This document shows, in pieces, positions 8,539 to 18,205 of a stretch of 64,000 bases of DNA. This stretch comes from Flavobacterium sp. A45. Lineage in GTDB: Bacteria > Bacteroidota > Bacteroidia > Flavobacteriales > Flavobacteriaceae. Where the stretch lies: assembly GCF_002001005.1 (NCBI RefSeq), contig NZ_MUNX01000146.1, positions 62,001 to 126,000 of the forward strand, given 5' to 3'. Below the pieces are notes generated by a model. That model searched no databases, was not told the DNA's origin, and worked only from the letters and a program-made list of their open reading frames with translations. How positions within the stretch are numbered: position 1 is the first letter of the stretch; each line of letters begins with the position of its first letter. Position numbers and translations under genes: made by a program.

Positions 8539-9861
8539 ATGAGCACAACAAAACAATCTTATTTTGAGAACATCGATACCATAAAATTTGAAGGTAGAGA
8601 AAGTACGAATCCGTTAGCTTTCAAATGGTATGATGCAAATCGCGTAGTAGCCGGTAAAACGTTAAAAGAGCATTTGCGTTTTTCTATGGCTTACTGGCAC
8701 ACCTTATGTAACACAGGAGGTGACCCTTTTGGTGCAGGAACTGAAACATTTGAATGGAATAAAAGCGAAGATGTTATTCAACGTGCCAAAGATAAAATGG
8801 ATGCAGCTTTTGAATTCATGAGTAAACTGGGTATACCGTATTACTGTTTTCATGACATTGATATGGTAGACGATGCGCCTACTTTGGAAGAATTTGAAAC
8901 TCGTGTAAAAGCATTGGTGGCTTATGCAAAAATCAAGCAGAAAGAAACAGGAATCAAATTGTTATGGGGAACTTCAAACTTATTTAGCAATCCTCGCTAT
9001 ATGAATGGAGCTTCTACCAATCCAAATTTTGATGTAGTGGCTTATGCTGCAGCCCAAGCCAAAATTGCGATTGACGCAACGATTGCTTTAGGAGGAGAAA
9101 ATTATGTATTCTGGGGTGGTAGAGAAGGATATATGAGTCTTTTGAATACTGATATGAAAAGAGAATTGGAACATATGGGACGTTTCTTGACTATTTGTAG
9201 AGACTATGCCCGCAAACAAGGTTTCAAAGGAACTTTCCTTATTGAGCCAAAGCCAATGGAACCGATGAAACATCAGTATGATTTTGATGCGGCTACAACT
9301 TTAGGATTTCTTCACAAACATGGACTTCAAAATGATTTCAAATTAAATTTAGAAGTAAATCACGCAACTCTTGCAGGACATTCTTTCGAACATGAATTAC
9401 AAGTGGCTGTAGATGCTGGAATGTTGGGAAGTATTGATGCCAATCGTGGAGACTATCAAAACGGATGGGATACGGATCAATTCCCTATTGATGTTTTCGA
9501 AATTACCCAATCTATGTTGTTGATTTTAGAAGGCGGAGGAATTCAAGGCGGAGGAATCAACTTTGATGCAAAAGTGAGAAGAAATTCGATCGATATCGAT
9601 GATAAATTTATTGCTCATATTGCAGGAATGGATGTTTTTGCCAGAGGACTTATCTGTGCAGACCATATTTTAAAAAATACAAACTATAAAGAATTACGCC
9701 AAAAGCGTTACGGATCATTTGACGGTGATAACGGAGCCAAGTTTGAAAGAGGAGAGCTCTCTCTAGAAGATCTTAGTGCCATTGCCCGTGCAAAAGGAGA
9801 GCCTCAACAAATAAGTGGAAAACAAGAATTATTTGAACAAATTATTGCCAATGCTTTTTAA
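8539..9861 (+). CDS. xylA: Xylose isomerase
   Basis: Converts D-xylose to D-xylulose in the cytoplasm with two divalent metal ions; 440 aa, the usual length of class II xylose isomerases. Catalytic His105 is in [12 protein letters not shown]. Metal ligands lie in [31 protein letters not shown] and [19 protein letters not shown]. It is in an operon with xylB. The gap to susC is only 49 bp with no terminator, so transcription probably continues into the polysaccharide utilization genes. Confidence 0.97.
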   Translation: MSTTKQSYFENIDTIKFEGRESTNPLAFKWYDANRVVAGKTLKEHLRFSMAYWHTLCNTGGDPFGAGTETFEWNKSEDVIQRAKDKMDAAFEFMSKLGIPYYCFHDIDMVDDAPTLEEFETRVKALVAYAKIKQKETGIKLLWGTSNLFSNPRYMNGASTNPNFDVVAYAAAQAKIAIDATIALGGENYVFWGGREGYMSLLNTDMKRELEHMGRFLTICRDYARKQGFKGTFLIEPKPMEPMKHQYDFDAATTLGFLHKHGLQNDFKLNLEVNHATLAGHSFEHELQVAVDAGMLGSIDANRGDYQNGWDTDQFPIDVFEITQSMLLILEGGGIQGGGINFDAKVRRNSIDIDDKFIAHIAGMDVFARGLICADHILKNTNYKELRQKRYGSFDGDNGAKFERGELSLEDLSAIARAKGEPQQISGKQELFEQIIANAF

Positions 9862-9910
9862 AATAAATTCAAAACATTACTAACACAAAATAACCAATTC
9901 TTAAATTATT

Positions 9911-12900
9911 ATGAAAAGAAAATATTGTACATCGACAATGCTTCCCTTTTGTATGTCACTCCTGTTTAGCGTTTTTATGCTGCAGTCGGGTTTTGCACAA
10001 CAGAAATCGCTTTCTGTTACTGGGAAGGTAACTTCTAAAAGTGATGGCGTGGGTATTCCCGGCGCAAATATTACTGTAGAAGGAGGAGGAGCAAGTACAT
10101 CGACGGATTTTGACGGTACTTATAAAATTACTGTAAAATCAGATGACGTATTAAAAATTACTGTTTTGGGGTACAGAACCCAAAATATTTCGGTTAATAA
10201 TCAATCGATTATTAATGTTGCCTTACAAACAGAAACTTCAGACCTTAAAGAGGTAGTTGTTATCGGGTACGGAACACAGAAGAAGAAAGTTTCTACAGCT
10301 GCGACTTCAGTAGTTTCGGCCAAGGATATTCAAGCTGTTGCCGTTGGGGACGTAGTGAATGCTTTGCAGGGGCAAAGTTCGGGTGTTAATGTTACCTCTT
10401 CTTCTGGACAACCAGGAGCGGGAATGGTAATCAACATTCGTGGGGTAGGAACTGCAGGAAACAATTCTCCGCTATATGTTGTAGACGGTGTGGTTGTCGA
10501 TAATGGTATTGGATATTTGGATCCGTCTTCTATTGAAAGAGTCGATGTCCTAAAAGATGCAGCGGCAGCTTCTATTTATGGAGCTAGAGCAGCCAATGGT
10601 GTTGTATTGGTAACAACCAGAAAAGGAAAAGACGGTAAAATGAATGTAGCATTGAGTTCATACACAGGATTCCAACAAGTAGCCAAAAAACTAGATTTGT
10701 TGAATACTCAAGAGTATACTACTATTATGAATGAAGCAAGAGTAAACTCAGGACTTTCTCCTTTGTACACTCCAGCACAAATCGCCTCTTTCCCAAATCA
10801 CGATTGGCAGGAAGATTTGTTTAATGAAGGGGCTATGAAACAAAATCACTCTTTATTGATTACAGGTGGTGATAAAAAATCAACTATTGCAACTGGATTG
10901 TCATATTATGGTCAAGACGGACTTATTGGTAGTCAAAATAATCAATCTAAATATGGTCGTACCACTTTTACTGTAAATTCAACTTCAGAGGTTATCGAAA
11001 ACCATTTGAAAATAGGAGAGAATTTCTCTTATGCAAATATCGAAAGTAGCGGTGTTTCTGATCAAGGAATTTATAGTAACAGTATCAGAGGATTTTTGAA
11101 TGCAGCGCCAATAGATGCAGCTTATGACTCGAATGGGGATTTTGCACATTCTATTATTGCCTCAGATATCAGTAATCCACTTGGGTCATTGTATTACAAC
11201 AATTTTAATGAAAATAAAATTGACCGTTTTGTAGGTAACATTTTTGCGGAAGCGAAATTTTTGAAAAACTTTACATTCAGAACTAGTTTTGGTGTAGATA
11301 TTACAGATAGTGCTTATCGTTCATTTACTCCGGTATATTCACTTTCTTCTAACAATAATACGACGGTATCTAGTGTAACCCAAAGTTCAAATAAAGGGTT
11401 GGGTTGGTTATTCGAGAACACGTTGCAATACAAAGTATCTTTAAATGATGTTCACCATTTTGATGTATTGGTTGGAACGTCAGCAAAGGAAAACACTTCA
11501 GAATATATGAGTGGTACGGGTAAAGATTTGAATTTTGATGATTTTGAGCATGCTTATTTGAGTAATGCTACAGACCAAACTTCAAATACGGTATCTGGAG
11601 GACGTTATGATTACAATATGCAATCTTATTTTGGACGTTTATTGTATGATTATGACAATAAATATTTATTCTCAGCTACAATACGTAGAGACGGTTCTTC
11701 CAATTTTGGACCAAATAACCAATATGCAGTATTCCCAGCGTTTTCAGCTGGTTGGAATATTGATAAAGAAAGTTTCTTCCCAGAAAACGATGTGGTAACC
11801 AATCTTAAACTTAGAGGGAGCTGGGGACAAAACGGGAATGATCAATTTGCTAAGCAATTTGCTTATATGTCAACGATAAGTTCTTATGACAAAAACTATC
11901 ACTTTGGTACAACTGATGAAACATTGCAAGTGGGATCTAGCCCAGATGCGATTTCTAATCCTGATTTGAAATGGGAAACATCTGAGCAACTGGATTTAGG
12001 ATTTGATCTTACTTTGTTTTCTTCATTGACTTTTACTTTTGATTATTATGATAAAACAACCAAAGATTGGTTAGTACAAGCTTCGGTTCCGGATATCGCA
12101 GGAGCTACAGCGCCTTTTATCAATGGTGGTGATATCAATAACAAAGGATTGGAATTTGGTTTAGGTTATAGAACAAACTTCGGAAAGGATTGGACTTTCT
12201 CAGCAAATGCAAATGCTTCTTTCAACAAAAACGAAGTACTTAGAATTGCTAATGCTGAAGGAATCATTCACGGGGATTCAAATTTGTTGTTCCAAGGAAT
12301 GGATGAAATCAACAGAGTTGAAGTTGGAAAACCAATTGGGTATTTCTACGGATTAAAAACAGACGGAATTTTTCAAAATGCATCTGAGCTAACTTCTGTT
12401 CAGCCGAATGCACAGCCTGGAGACGTTCGTTTTGTGGATCTAGATGGTAATGGAAAAATCGATGCCAATGACAAAACCGAAATTGGAGATCCAAATCCTG
12501 ATTTTACTTATGGTTTCAATATGGATATATCTTATAAAGCGTTTGATTTCTCTATTTACACTTATGGTGTGGCAGGAAGCCAAAATGTTTTTGGAGTTCA
12601 TGATTATACTCGTGCCTATAATAATTACACAACTAGCATCTTAGGCAGATGGACAACTGAAGGTACTTCAAACAGTATTCCAAGAGCTACTTACGGTACA
12701 GATGCCAATGGAAATTACACGAAATTCTCTGATTTGTATGTTCAAAATGCTGATTTCTTCAGAATTAAATCGGCTACTTTGGGTTGTGATTTGACAAAAT
12801 TAACAGACAACCTTAATTTCTTCAGCAAGTTCAGACTTTATGTAGCGGCAAATAACTTATTTACGTTTACAAAATACCAAGGAATGGATCCAGAAATTGG

Positions 12901-12997
12901 ATTTGGAAACAGTAACCAATCATGGGCCAAAGGTATTGACGTAGGATTCTATCCACAGCCAAGAACATACATGTTGGGTCTTAATGTTAACTTTTAA
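9911..12997 (+). CDS. SusC-like TonB-dependent outer membrane transporter
   Basis: Outer membrane barrel that imports oligosaccharides using TonB energy; 1028 aa, normal for SusC. An N-terminal signal peptide (ends near GFAQQ) is followed by a carboxypeptidase-regulatory-like domain (VTGKVTSKSDGVGIPGANITV...), the TonB box/plug start (LKEVVVIGYGTQKK), the plug (residues about 120-240) and a barrel ending in a terminal aromatic residue (LGLNVNF). It is paired with susD 2 bp downstream. Expected cargo is xyloglucan oligosaccharides, inferred from the downstream enzymes. Confidence 0.95.
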   Translation: MKRKYCTSTMLPFCMSLLFSVFMLQSGFAQQKSLSVTGKVTSKSDGVGIPGANITVEGGGASTSTDFDGTYKITVKSDDVLKITVLGYRTQNISVNNQSIINVALQTETSDLKEVVVIGYGTQKKKVSTAATSVVSAKDIQAVAVGDVVNALQGQSSGVNVTSSSGQPGAGMVINIRGVGTAGNNSPLYVVDGVVVDNGIGYLDPSSIERVDVLKDAAAASIYGARAANGVVLVTTRKGKDGKMNVALSSYTGFQQVAKKLDLLNTQEYTTIMNEARVNSGLSPLYTPAQIASFPNHDWQEDLFNEGAMKQNHSLLITGGDKKSTIATGLSYYGQDGLIGSQNNQSKYGRTTFTVNSTSEVIENHLKIGENFSYANIESSGVSDQGIYSNSIRGFLNAAPIDAAYDSNGDFAHSIIASDISNPLGSLYYNNFNENKIDRFVGNIFAEAKFLKNFTFRTSFGVDITDSAYRSFTPVYSLSSNNNTTVSSVTQSSNKGLGWLFENTLQYKVSLNDVHHFDVLVGTSAKENTSEYMSGTGKDLNFDDFEHAYLSNATDQTSNTVSGGRYDYNMQSYFGRLLYDYDNKYLFSATIRRDGSSNFGPNNQYAVFPAFSAGWNIDKESFFPENDVVTNLKLRGSWGQNGNDQFAKQFAYMSTISSYDKNYHFGTTDETLQVGSSPDAISNPDLKWETSEQLDLGFDLTLFSSLTFTFDYYDKTTKDWLVQASVPDIAGATAPFINGGDINNKGLEFGLGYRTNFGKDWTFSANANASFNKNEVLRIANAEGIIHGDSNLLFQGMDEINRVEVGKPIGYFYGLKTDGIFQNASELTSVQPNAQPGDVRFVDLDGNGKIDANDKTEIGDPNPDFTYGFNMDISYKAFDFSIYTYGVAGSQNVFGVHDYTRAYNNYTTSILGRWTTEGTSNSIPRATYGTDANGNYTKFSDLYVQNADFFRIKSATLGCDLTKLTDNLNFFSKFRLYVAANNLFTFTKYQGMDPEIGFGNSNQSWAKGIDVGFYPQPRTYMLGLNVNF

Positions 12998-12999
12998 AA

Positions 13000-14586
13000 A
13001 TGAAACCGATGAAAAAATATATAAAACTATTTGCAGTTTCGAGCTTATTCGTATTGGCGGCATGTTCCAATGATTTTTTGGAAAACGAACCCTATACCGA
13101 AAAAGTAACCGAGAATTTTTATAAAACACCAAAAGATGCTTACGAAGGACTTGTTGCCATTTATGACATATTACAGCGTGAAGCTTACGGTGGGCCTTTA
13201 TTGATAAGCGAACAAGCTTCGGACAATTGTTTTGGAGGATATGGAATCGCTGATGCTCAAGGGGATGTAGAATGGGATCGTTTTTTATATGTGTCAGACA
13301 AGGACATGAATAAAGATGCATGGAAAATACCTTATCAAGGAATTTATAGAGCAAATATCCTGTTAGAAAATTTGGATAAAATAGATTGGGGAACCGATAC
13401 TGCATTGAAAACAAAATACGAAGCAGAAGCCCGTTTTTTAAGAGCTCATTTTCATTTTCAATTGGCCAAAATGTTTGGAGACATTGTACCATTAGACAAA
13501 ACAATAACTTCAGCCGAATTTTATTCTCCAAGAGCGACTCCAGAAGTAACGTATGCATTAATTGCTAACGATTTAAAATTTGCTGCTGATAATTTAGGTA
13601 GCGATAACTATTCACAACCTGGAAATGCTAATTATGGTCGCATTACTAAATGGGCCGCTGAAGCTTACCTTGCAAGAACATTTTTGTTCTATACGGATTA
13701 TTATAAAAAAGCGGATTTAGCGGGTGTAGTTTCCAAAGCGCAAGCAGTAACTTATATCAATGATGCTGTAAATAATAGTGGACATGCTCTAGTAGCCGAT
13801 TTTGCTCACTTATGGCTTGCAGCTTCTCTAGAAAATTTTGCTGGCGAAGGAAATACTGAAATAGTTTGGGCTGTTCGTTTCAACGGATCAGGTAAAGGAG
13901 ATTGGAATCTGCACGAAGGAAACCGTTTCCAGGTAAATATTGCTCCTCGTGGTGGTACTATAGGACAATACGGAACAGGATGGGGTGGCGCCACTGTTAA
14001 TCCTAAACTGTATAATGCTTATGGAGCAGGGGATACTCGTAGAGATGCTACGATTATTAATTTCTCTGGAGAAGGTTTGAATTTTGATGCTCAAGCTAGA
14101 GAACAACGTCAGTATACAGGTTATGCATGGAAAAAATATTGTCCAATTACCGATGCAGCTGGAAAAGCTATTGTAGAGATCAATGGAGGAAATTTCCAAA
14201 TTGATAACTATCAAGATTTAGCTGTAATTCGTTTTTCGGATGTGCTATTGATGGCATCAGAACTTAATTTAGGAACTAATGATGGTTTTGCTCAAACGTG
14301 TCTTGATCGAGTACGTGACCGTGCTTATAAAGATGCAACACATCGTATAGTAGTTTCTAAAACAGTAATTATGGAGGAACGCCGTTTGGAGTTGGCTCTT
14401 GAAGGACAACGCTATTTTGATTTAATCAGACAAGGAACTGCAGTAGCCAAAGCTGCCATTGACAATGTTGATGCCGATCCTCAGTTTAATATCACTTTTA
14501 GACCAGAAACATTGGGTTGGTTCCCATTACCTCAATCTCAAGTCGTGCTTTCAAACGGGGCAATGTCTCAAAACCCAGGTTGGTAA
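13000..14586 (+). CDS. SusD/RagB-family surface glycan-binding lipoprotein
   Basis: Outer-surface lipoprotein of 528 aa that caps the SusC barrel and binds glycan. Lipobox VLAAC with Cys22. SusD hallmarks are the N-terminal NDFLENEPYT, the tetratricopeptide-like helices with EARFLRAHFHFQLAKMFGD, and the C-terminal IMEERRLELALEGQRYFDLIR and FPLPQSQV. A second in-frame ATG nine bases downstream (13009) would also give a good lipoprotein signal. It forms a tight operon with susC. Confidence 0.95.
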   Translation: MKPMKKYIKLFAVSSLFVLAACSNDFLENEPYTEKVTENFYKTPKDAYEGLVAIYDILQREAYGGPLLISEQASDNCFGGYGIADAQGDVEWDRFLYVSDKDMNKDAWKIPYQGIYRANILLENLDKIDWGTDTALKTKYEAEARFLRAHFHFQLAKMFGDIVPLDKTITSAEFYSPRATPEVTYALIANDLKFAADNLGSDNYSQPGNANYGRITKWAAEAYLARTFLFYTDYYKKADLAGVVSKAQAVTYINDAVNNSGHALVADFAHLWLAASLENFAGEGNTEIVWAVRFNGSGKGDWNLHEGNRFQVNIAPRGGTIGQYGTGWGGATVNPKLYNAYGAGDTRRDATIINFSGEGLNFDAQAREQRQYTGYAWKKYCPITDAAGKAIVEINGGNFQIDNYQDLAVIRFSDVLLMASELNLGTNDGFAQTCLDRVRDRAYKDATHRIVVSKTVIMEERRLELALEGQRYFDLIRQGTAVAKAAIDNVDADPQFNITFRPETLGWFPLPQSQVVLSNGAMSQNPGW

Positions 14587-14609
14587 TTTAACTAATAAAA
14601 AAAGAAACT

Positions 14610-15455
14610 ATGAAACGTAAACTATATATACTTGTAGCTGCAATGGCTCTGGGTTCAGTTTTTTCTTGTGAACCTATTGAAGATCGCGATAGCCTTCCGG
14701 CAATAACTTATACCGAAGCCACACTTAATCATACCGAAGTTGTATCAGAGAATACACTGGTTATGACAAATAATGACAAAGATGTTACTCCTTACTGGTC
14801 AGTTACTGATGCGGCGGGAACAGAGATTGGACATTTTAATGCTAATTCCTCTTCTGTGACAATTCCTTTTAAAGGGACTTACACAGTAACTTATACTGCT
14901 TATACAAGAGGTGGAGCTTTATATACTCAACCAAAAACGATAACTATTGCCAAAACTGATTTGTCGTCTATTACTACTGATCCAAAGTGGGCAATGCTAA
15001 CCAATGGAGCTGCAGGAAAAACTTGGGTACTAAACATGGCCAACCCTATGGGATGGGCAGGATTAGAATATCCAGGTACATCTGGCGATAACTGGAATTG
15101 GTTTCCTGATTATGCGAGTAACAGTTGGGTAATGGAAAACAAAGATTGGGGCGAAATGCACTTTGACCTTAATGAGGCTTATAATGTTTCCGTAAAACAA
15201 ACCGCAATTGTAGGTACTTCTCAGACAAACAAGTCAGGAACTTTTGTGTTTGACATCCCAAATAATAAATTAGTTTTTAATGGAGGAGTAGAGATGCTTT
15301 ATGGTGGGGATTATTATGCAGATGTTAGTAATTGGACTTCTGTACACGTTATTAAAATTACTGAGACTGAACTGGAGTTAGGAGTGGTTCGTGACCAAAG
15401 TAGAACTGGAGAAGGGAAATGTCAAATCGTTTTCCGTTACAAACCAAAGCCATAA
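14610..15455 (+). CDS. Surface lipoprotein, candidate second glycan-binding protein (SusE/SGBP position)
   Basis: Lipoprotein of 281 aa with lipobox GSVFSC (Cys20). Residues about 30-115 look like a PKD/Ig-type beta domain (VTIPFKGTYTVTYTAYTRGG). The C-terminal half is rich in Trp and Asn (WVLNMANPMGWAGLEYP, NWNWFPDY), as expected for a carbohydrate-binding beta-sandwich, and contains no recognisable catalytic motif. It is placed right after susD, where PULs usually encode SusE or SGBP proteins. Function is inferred from position and composition. Confidence 0.7.
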   Translation: MKRKLYILVAAMALGSVFSCEPIEDRDSLPAITYTEATLNHTEVVSENTLVMTNNDKDVTPYWSVTDAAGTEIGHFNANSSSVTIPFKGTYTVTYTAYTRGGALYTQPKTITIAKTDLSSITTDPKWAMLTNGAAGKTWVLNMANPMGWAGLEYPGTSGDNWNWFPDYASNSWVMENKDWGEMHFDLNEAYNVSVKQTAIVGTSQTNKSGTFVFDIPNNKLVFNGGVEMLYGGDYYADVSNWTSVHVIKITETELELGVVRDQSRTGEGKCQIVFRYKPKP

Positions 15456-15689
15456 TAGAATGATTATTTAGGTTAATGCAGTTTTTGGGTTTTGAAATGG
15501 GTTTTGCAACATCAAGAGATAGGATTCATACACTAGCTCTTGATGCCAATCCCAAAATGACAAGTATCGATTTTAAAATTGAAACATGATTTAGAACTAA
15601 AAGTAATAATAATGTATCGATAAGTAGTGTTATTTAAACACTTATCGGTACATTTATATTCCTTTAAAAAAAATAGAATTTTTAGAAAA
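15456..15689. promoter_or_regulatory. Intergenic hairpins before the glycoside hydrolase genes
   Basis: Two structures. A 9-bp perfect stem CATCAAGAG/CTCTTGATG (15510-15518, 15537-15545) may weaken readthrough from susCD. A second inverted repeat has 15-bp arms (15611-15625 and 15640-15654, 14 of 15 matching; AATGTATCGATAAGT on the left) and overlaps a TACATTTA (15649-15656) that resembles a -7 element. This could be an internal, regulated promoter for the hydrolase genes. Confidence 0.4.
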
Positions 15690-18176
15690 ATGAAAAAAAT
15701 AAGCGATTTTATACAAGTGTTGGCATTATTGGGAATTACAGTTCTAGTAATGTCCTATACTGGCAAAGAAAAGGGAACTGTTCCCAATTCTAGAAAAGTG
15801 GCTTTCAATTCAAATTGGAGTTTTCACTTAAACGACAGTATAAAAGACAAAGATACAATCAGCAATTCTACAGCTTGGAGAACATTAAATTTGCCGCATG
15901 ATTGGGGTGTTGAAGGGAAATTTGACGAAAAAAGTCCAGCTGGTTATGGCGGAGGCGCTCTTAACGGAGGCTTAGGGTGGTATAAAAAAACATTTAAGAT
16001 TGCTATTGAGAATAAAGAAAAAATTACTTCAATCATTTTTGATGGAGTTTATAAAAACAGCCAAGTCTGGATAAATGGTCACTATCTTGGCAAACGCCCA
16101 AATGGGTATCTTGGTTTTCAATATGACCTTTCTCGGTATTTGAATTACGGAGATAAAAACAATGAAATTATTGTTAAGGTTGACAATTCAAAACAACCTA
16201 ATTCACGCTGGTATTCCGGTTCAGGGATATTTAGAAATGTATGGTTGGAAACAACAGATAAATTACATGTTGATCAGTGGGGAACTTACATTACAACCCC
16301 GAAAGTTACTGCCTATAAAGCTTCGGTAAATATTGAAACTATGATTAAAAATCAAAATTCAGTTTCTAAAAATGCAATAGTAACTACTACTATTTTAAAA
16401 AATGACACTAAAGTAACATCTGTTACTCAAAATATAGCAATCGCAGCAAACGCAAATCAAGTTCTTAATCAAAATGTTTTGGTTAATAATCCTGTTTTAT
16501 GGTCTGATGAAAAACCAGAACAATACACTTCGGTTACAACAATTAGCGTAGACAGCAAGATTGTTGATGAATACAAAACAGACTTCGGAATTAGATACTT
16601 CAAATTTGACCTAAACAAAGGGTTTCTTTTAAACGGAAAACAAGTCAAAATCAAAGGGGTTTGTATGCACCATGATTTAGGGCCATTAGGTTCTGCAATC
16701 AACACAAGAGCCATCGAACGCCAGTTAGAAATTCTTAAAGGAATGGGGGTAAACGGAATTAGAACTTCTCATAATCCGCCTGCTCCAGAGCTTTTAAACC
16801 TTTGCGACAAAATGGGTTTTATCGTTATGGACGAAGCATTTGACATGTGGAAAAAAGCCAAAACCAAATACGATTACAGCCTTGACTGGGATCAGTGGCA
16901 TGTTAGAGATCTACAGGATCAAATCCTTAGAGACCGAAACCATCCCAGCATTTTTATGTGGAGTATCGGAAACGAAATTCCAGAACAATGGAGTGATGAA
17001 GGCCCAGTAATTGCGAAAGAATTATCCGCAATTGTAAAAAAGTTGGACACTACAAGGTTGGTTACTGCTGGAATGAATCCTGCCGTTAATATGGATATTG
17101 ATGCCGTAACACTGCAATTTGAAAAGTCTAAAACCTATTTCAATAAATTAGCAACTTCGGGAGCTTTGGATATTATAGGCTATAATTATGCACATCAAAC
17201 TTTTGAGCACCATCAAAAAAACTTTCCTAATGTCCCTTTCATAGCAACCGAAACGACTTCTGCTCTTGAAACACGTGGTTATTATGATGCGGTTTCGGAT
17301 CAGATTAAGAAATGGCCGGTAAGATGGGATCTTAAATTCACCGATGGAAATCCAGGAAACACCGTTTCGGCTTACGATCAAGTGCAAGCGCCTTGGGGTT
17401 CAACCCACGAAGCGACTTGGAAAGTGATGAAAAAACACGATTTCCTTGCAGGAATGTACATTTGGACTGGATTCGATTACATTGGAGAACCAACTCCTTA
17501 CGAATGGCCGTCTATCAGTTCGTATTTTGGAATTGTGGATTTAGCTGGTTTCCCGAAAGATGTTTATTATATGTACCAAAGCGAATGGACAAACAAAACG
17601 GTTCTTCACATCTTCCCGCATTGGAATTGGACAGCAGGACAAAATGTAGATGTTTGGGCTTATTACAATAATGCTGATGAGGTTGAATTGTTCTTAAATG
17701 GAAAATCAGTTGGCATCCAAAGTAAAAAAGGTGACGATTTGCATGTAATGTGGAGAATTCCTTTTCAGCCAGGAACTTTAAAAGCTGTTTCTCGTAAAAA
17801 TGGAAAGACAGTTTTAGAATCCGAAATAAAAACAGCTGGAGAGCCGGCAACTTTTAAATTGTCTGCAGATAGACCAACTATCAAAGCTGACGGAAATGAT
17901 TTGTCTTTCGTAACTGTAGATATCACTGATGCAAATGGGGTGCTTTCGCCAAATGCCAATAACGAAATTCAATTTTCATTAAAAGGAAACGGAACAATCG
18001 TAGGAGTTTGCAGCGGAGATCCTGTTAGTCATGAATCGTATAAAGGTTCAAAACACACTGCGCTTAACGGAAAATGTTTAGTTGTTGTTCAGTCGGGTAC
18101 CAAAAGCGGTAAAATAGAATTAACAGCTCAAGCAAATGGTTTAAAACAAAAGACAATTGTAATTACCACCAAATAA
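15690..18176 (+). CDS. GH2 glycoside hydrolase, probable beta-galactosidase
   Basis: Exported family 2 enzyme of 828 aa. Domain order: signal/anchor segment, sugar-binding jelly roll (about 40-210, with LPHDWGVEGKF and SRWYSGSGIFRNVW), Ig-like domain, TIM barrel (about 315-590), then DUF4982 and further Ig-like domains. The acid/base is Glu429 in WSIGNEIPEQW and the nucleophile Glu521 in IATETTSA. Start chosen at 15690 because an upstream in-frame start (15627) would add 21 residues ahead of the signal sequence. In a xyloglucan locus it would remove beta-galactose from side chains; beta-glucuronidase or another GH2 activity cannot be excluded. Confidence 0.88.
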   Translation: MKKISDFIQVLALLGITVLVMSYTGKEKGTVPNSRKVAFNSNWSFHLNDSIKDKDTISNSTAWRTLNLPHDWGVEGKFDEKSPAGYGGGALNGGLGWYKKTFKIAIENKEKITSIIFDGVYKNSQVWINGHYLGKRPNGYLGFQYDLSRYLNYGDKNNEIIVKVDNSKQPNSRWYSGSGIFRNVWLETTDKLHVDQWGTYITTPKVTAYKASVNIETMIKNQNSVSKNAIVTTTILKNDTKVTSVTQNIAIAANANQVLNQNVLVNNPVLWSDEKPEQYTSVTTISVDSKIVDEYKTDFGIRYFKFDLNKGFLLNGKQVKIKGVCMHHDLGPLGSAINTRAIERQLEILKGMGVNGIRTSHNPPAPELLNLCDKMGFIVMDEAFDMWKKAKTKYDYSLDWDQWHVRDLQDQILRDRNHPSIFMWSIGNEIPEQWSDEGPVIAKELSAIVKKLDTTRLVTAGMNPAVNMDIDAVTLQFEKSKTYFNKLATSGALDIIGYNYAHQTFEHHQKNFPNVPFIATETTSALETRGYYDAVSDQIKKWPVRWDLKFTDGNPGNTVSAYDQVQAPWGSTHEATWKVMKKHDFLAGMYIWTGFDYIGEPTPYEWPSISSYFGIVDLAGFPKDVYYMYQSEWTNKTVLHIFPHWNWTAGQNVDVWAYYNNADEVELFLNGKSVGIQSKKGDDLHVMWRIPFQPGTLKAVSRKNGKTVLESEIKTAGEPATFKLSADRPTIKADGNDLSFVTVDITDANGVLSPNANNEIQFSLKGNGTIVGVCSGDPVSHESYKGSKHTALNGKCLVVVQSGTKSGKIELTAQANGLKQKTIVITTK

Positions 18177-18205
18177 ATATTAACTAATAACCAAAAATAA
18201 ACACA

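Noticed and set aside
12920-13558. 212-aa open frame on the - strand opposite susC/susD
   Set aside because: Lies fully over the susD gene and the end of susC, has no signal or family resemblance, and is a shadow of real coding sequence.
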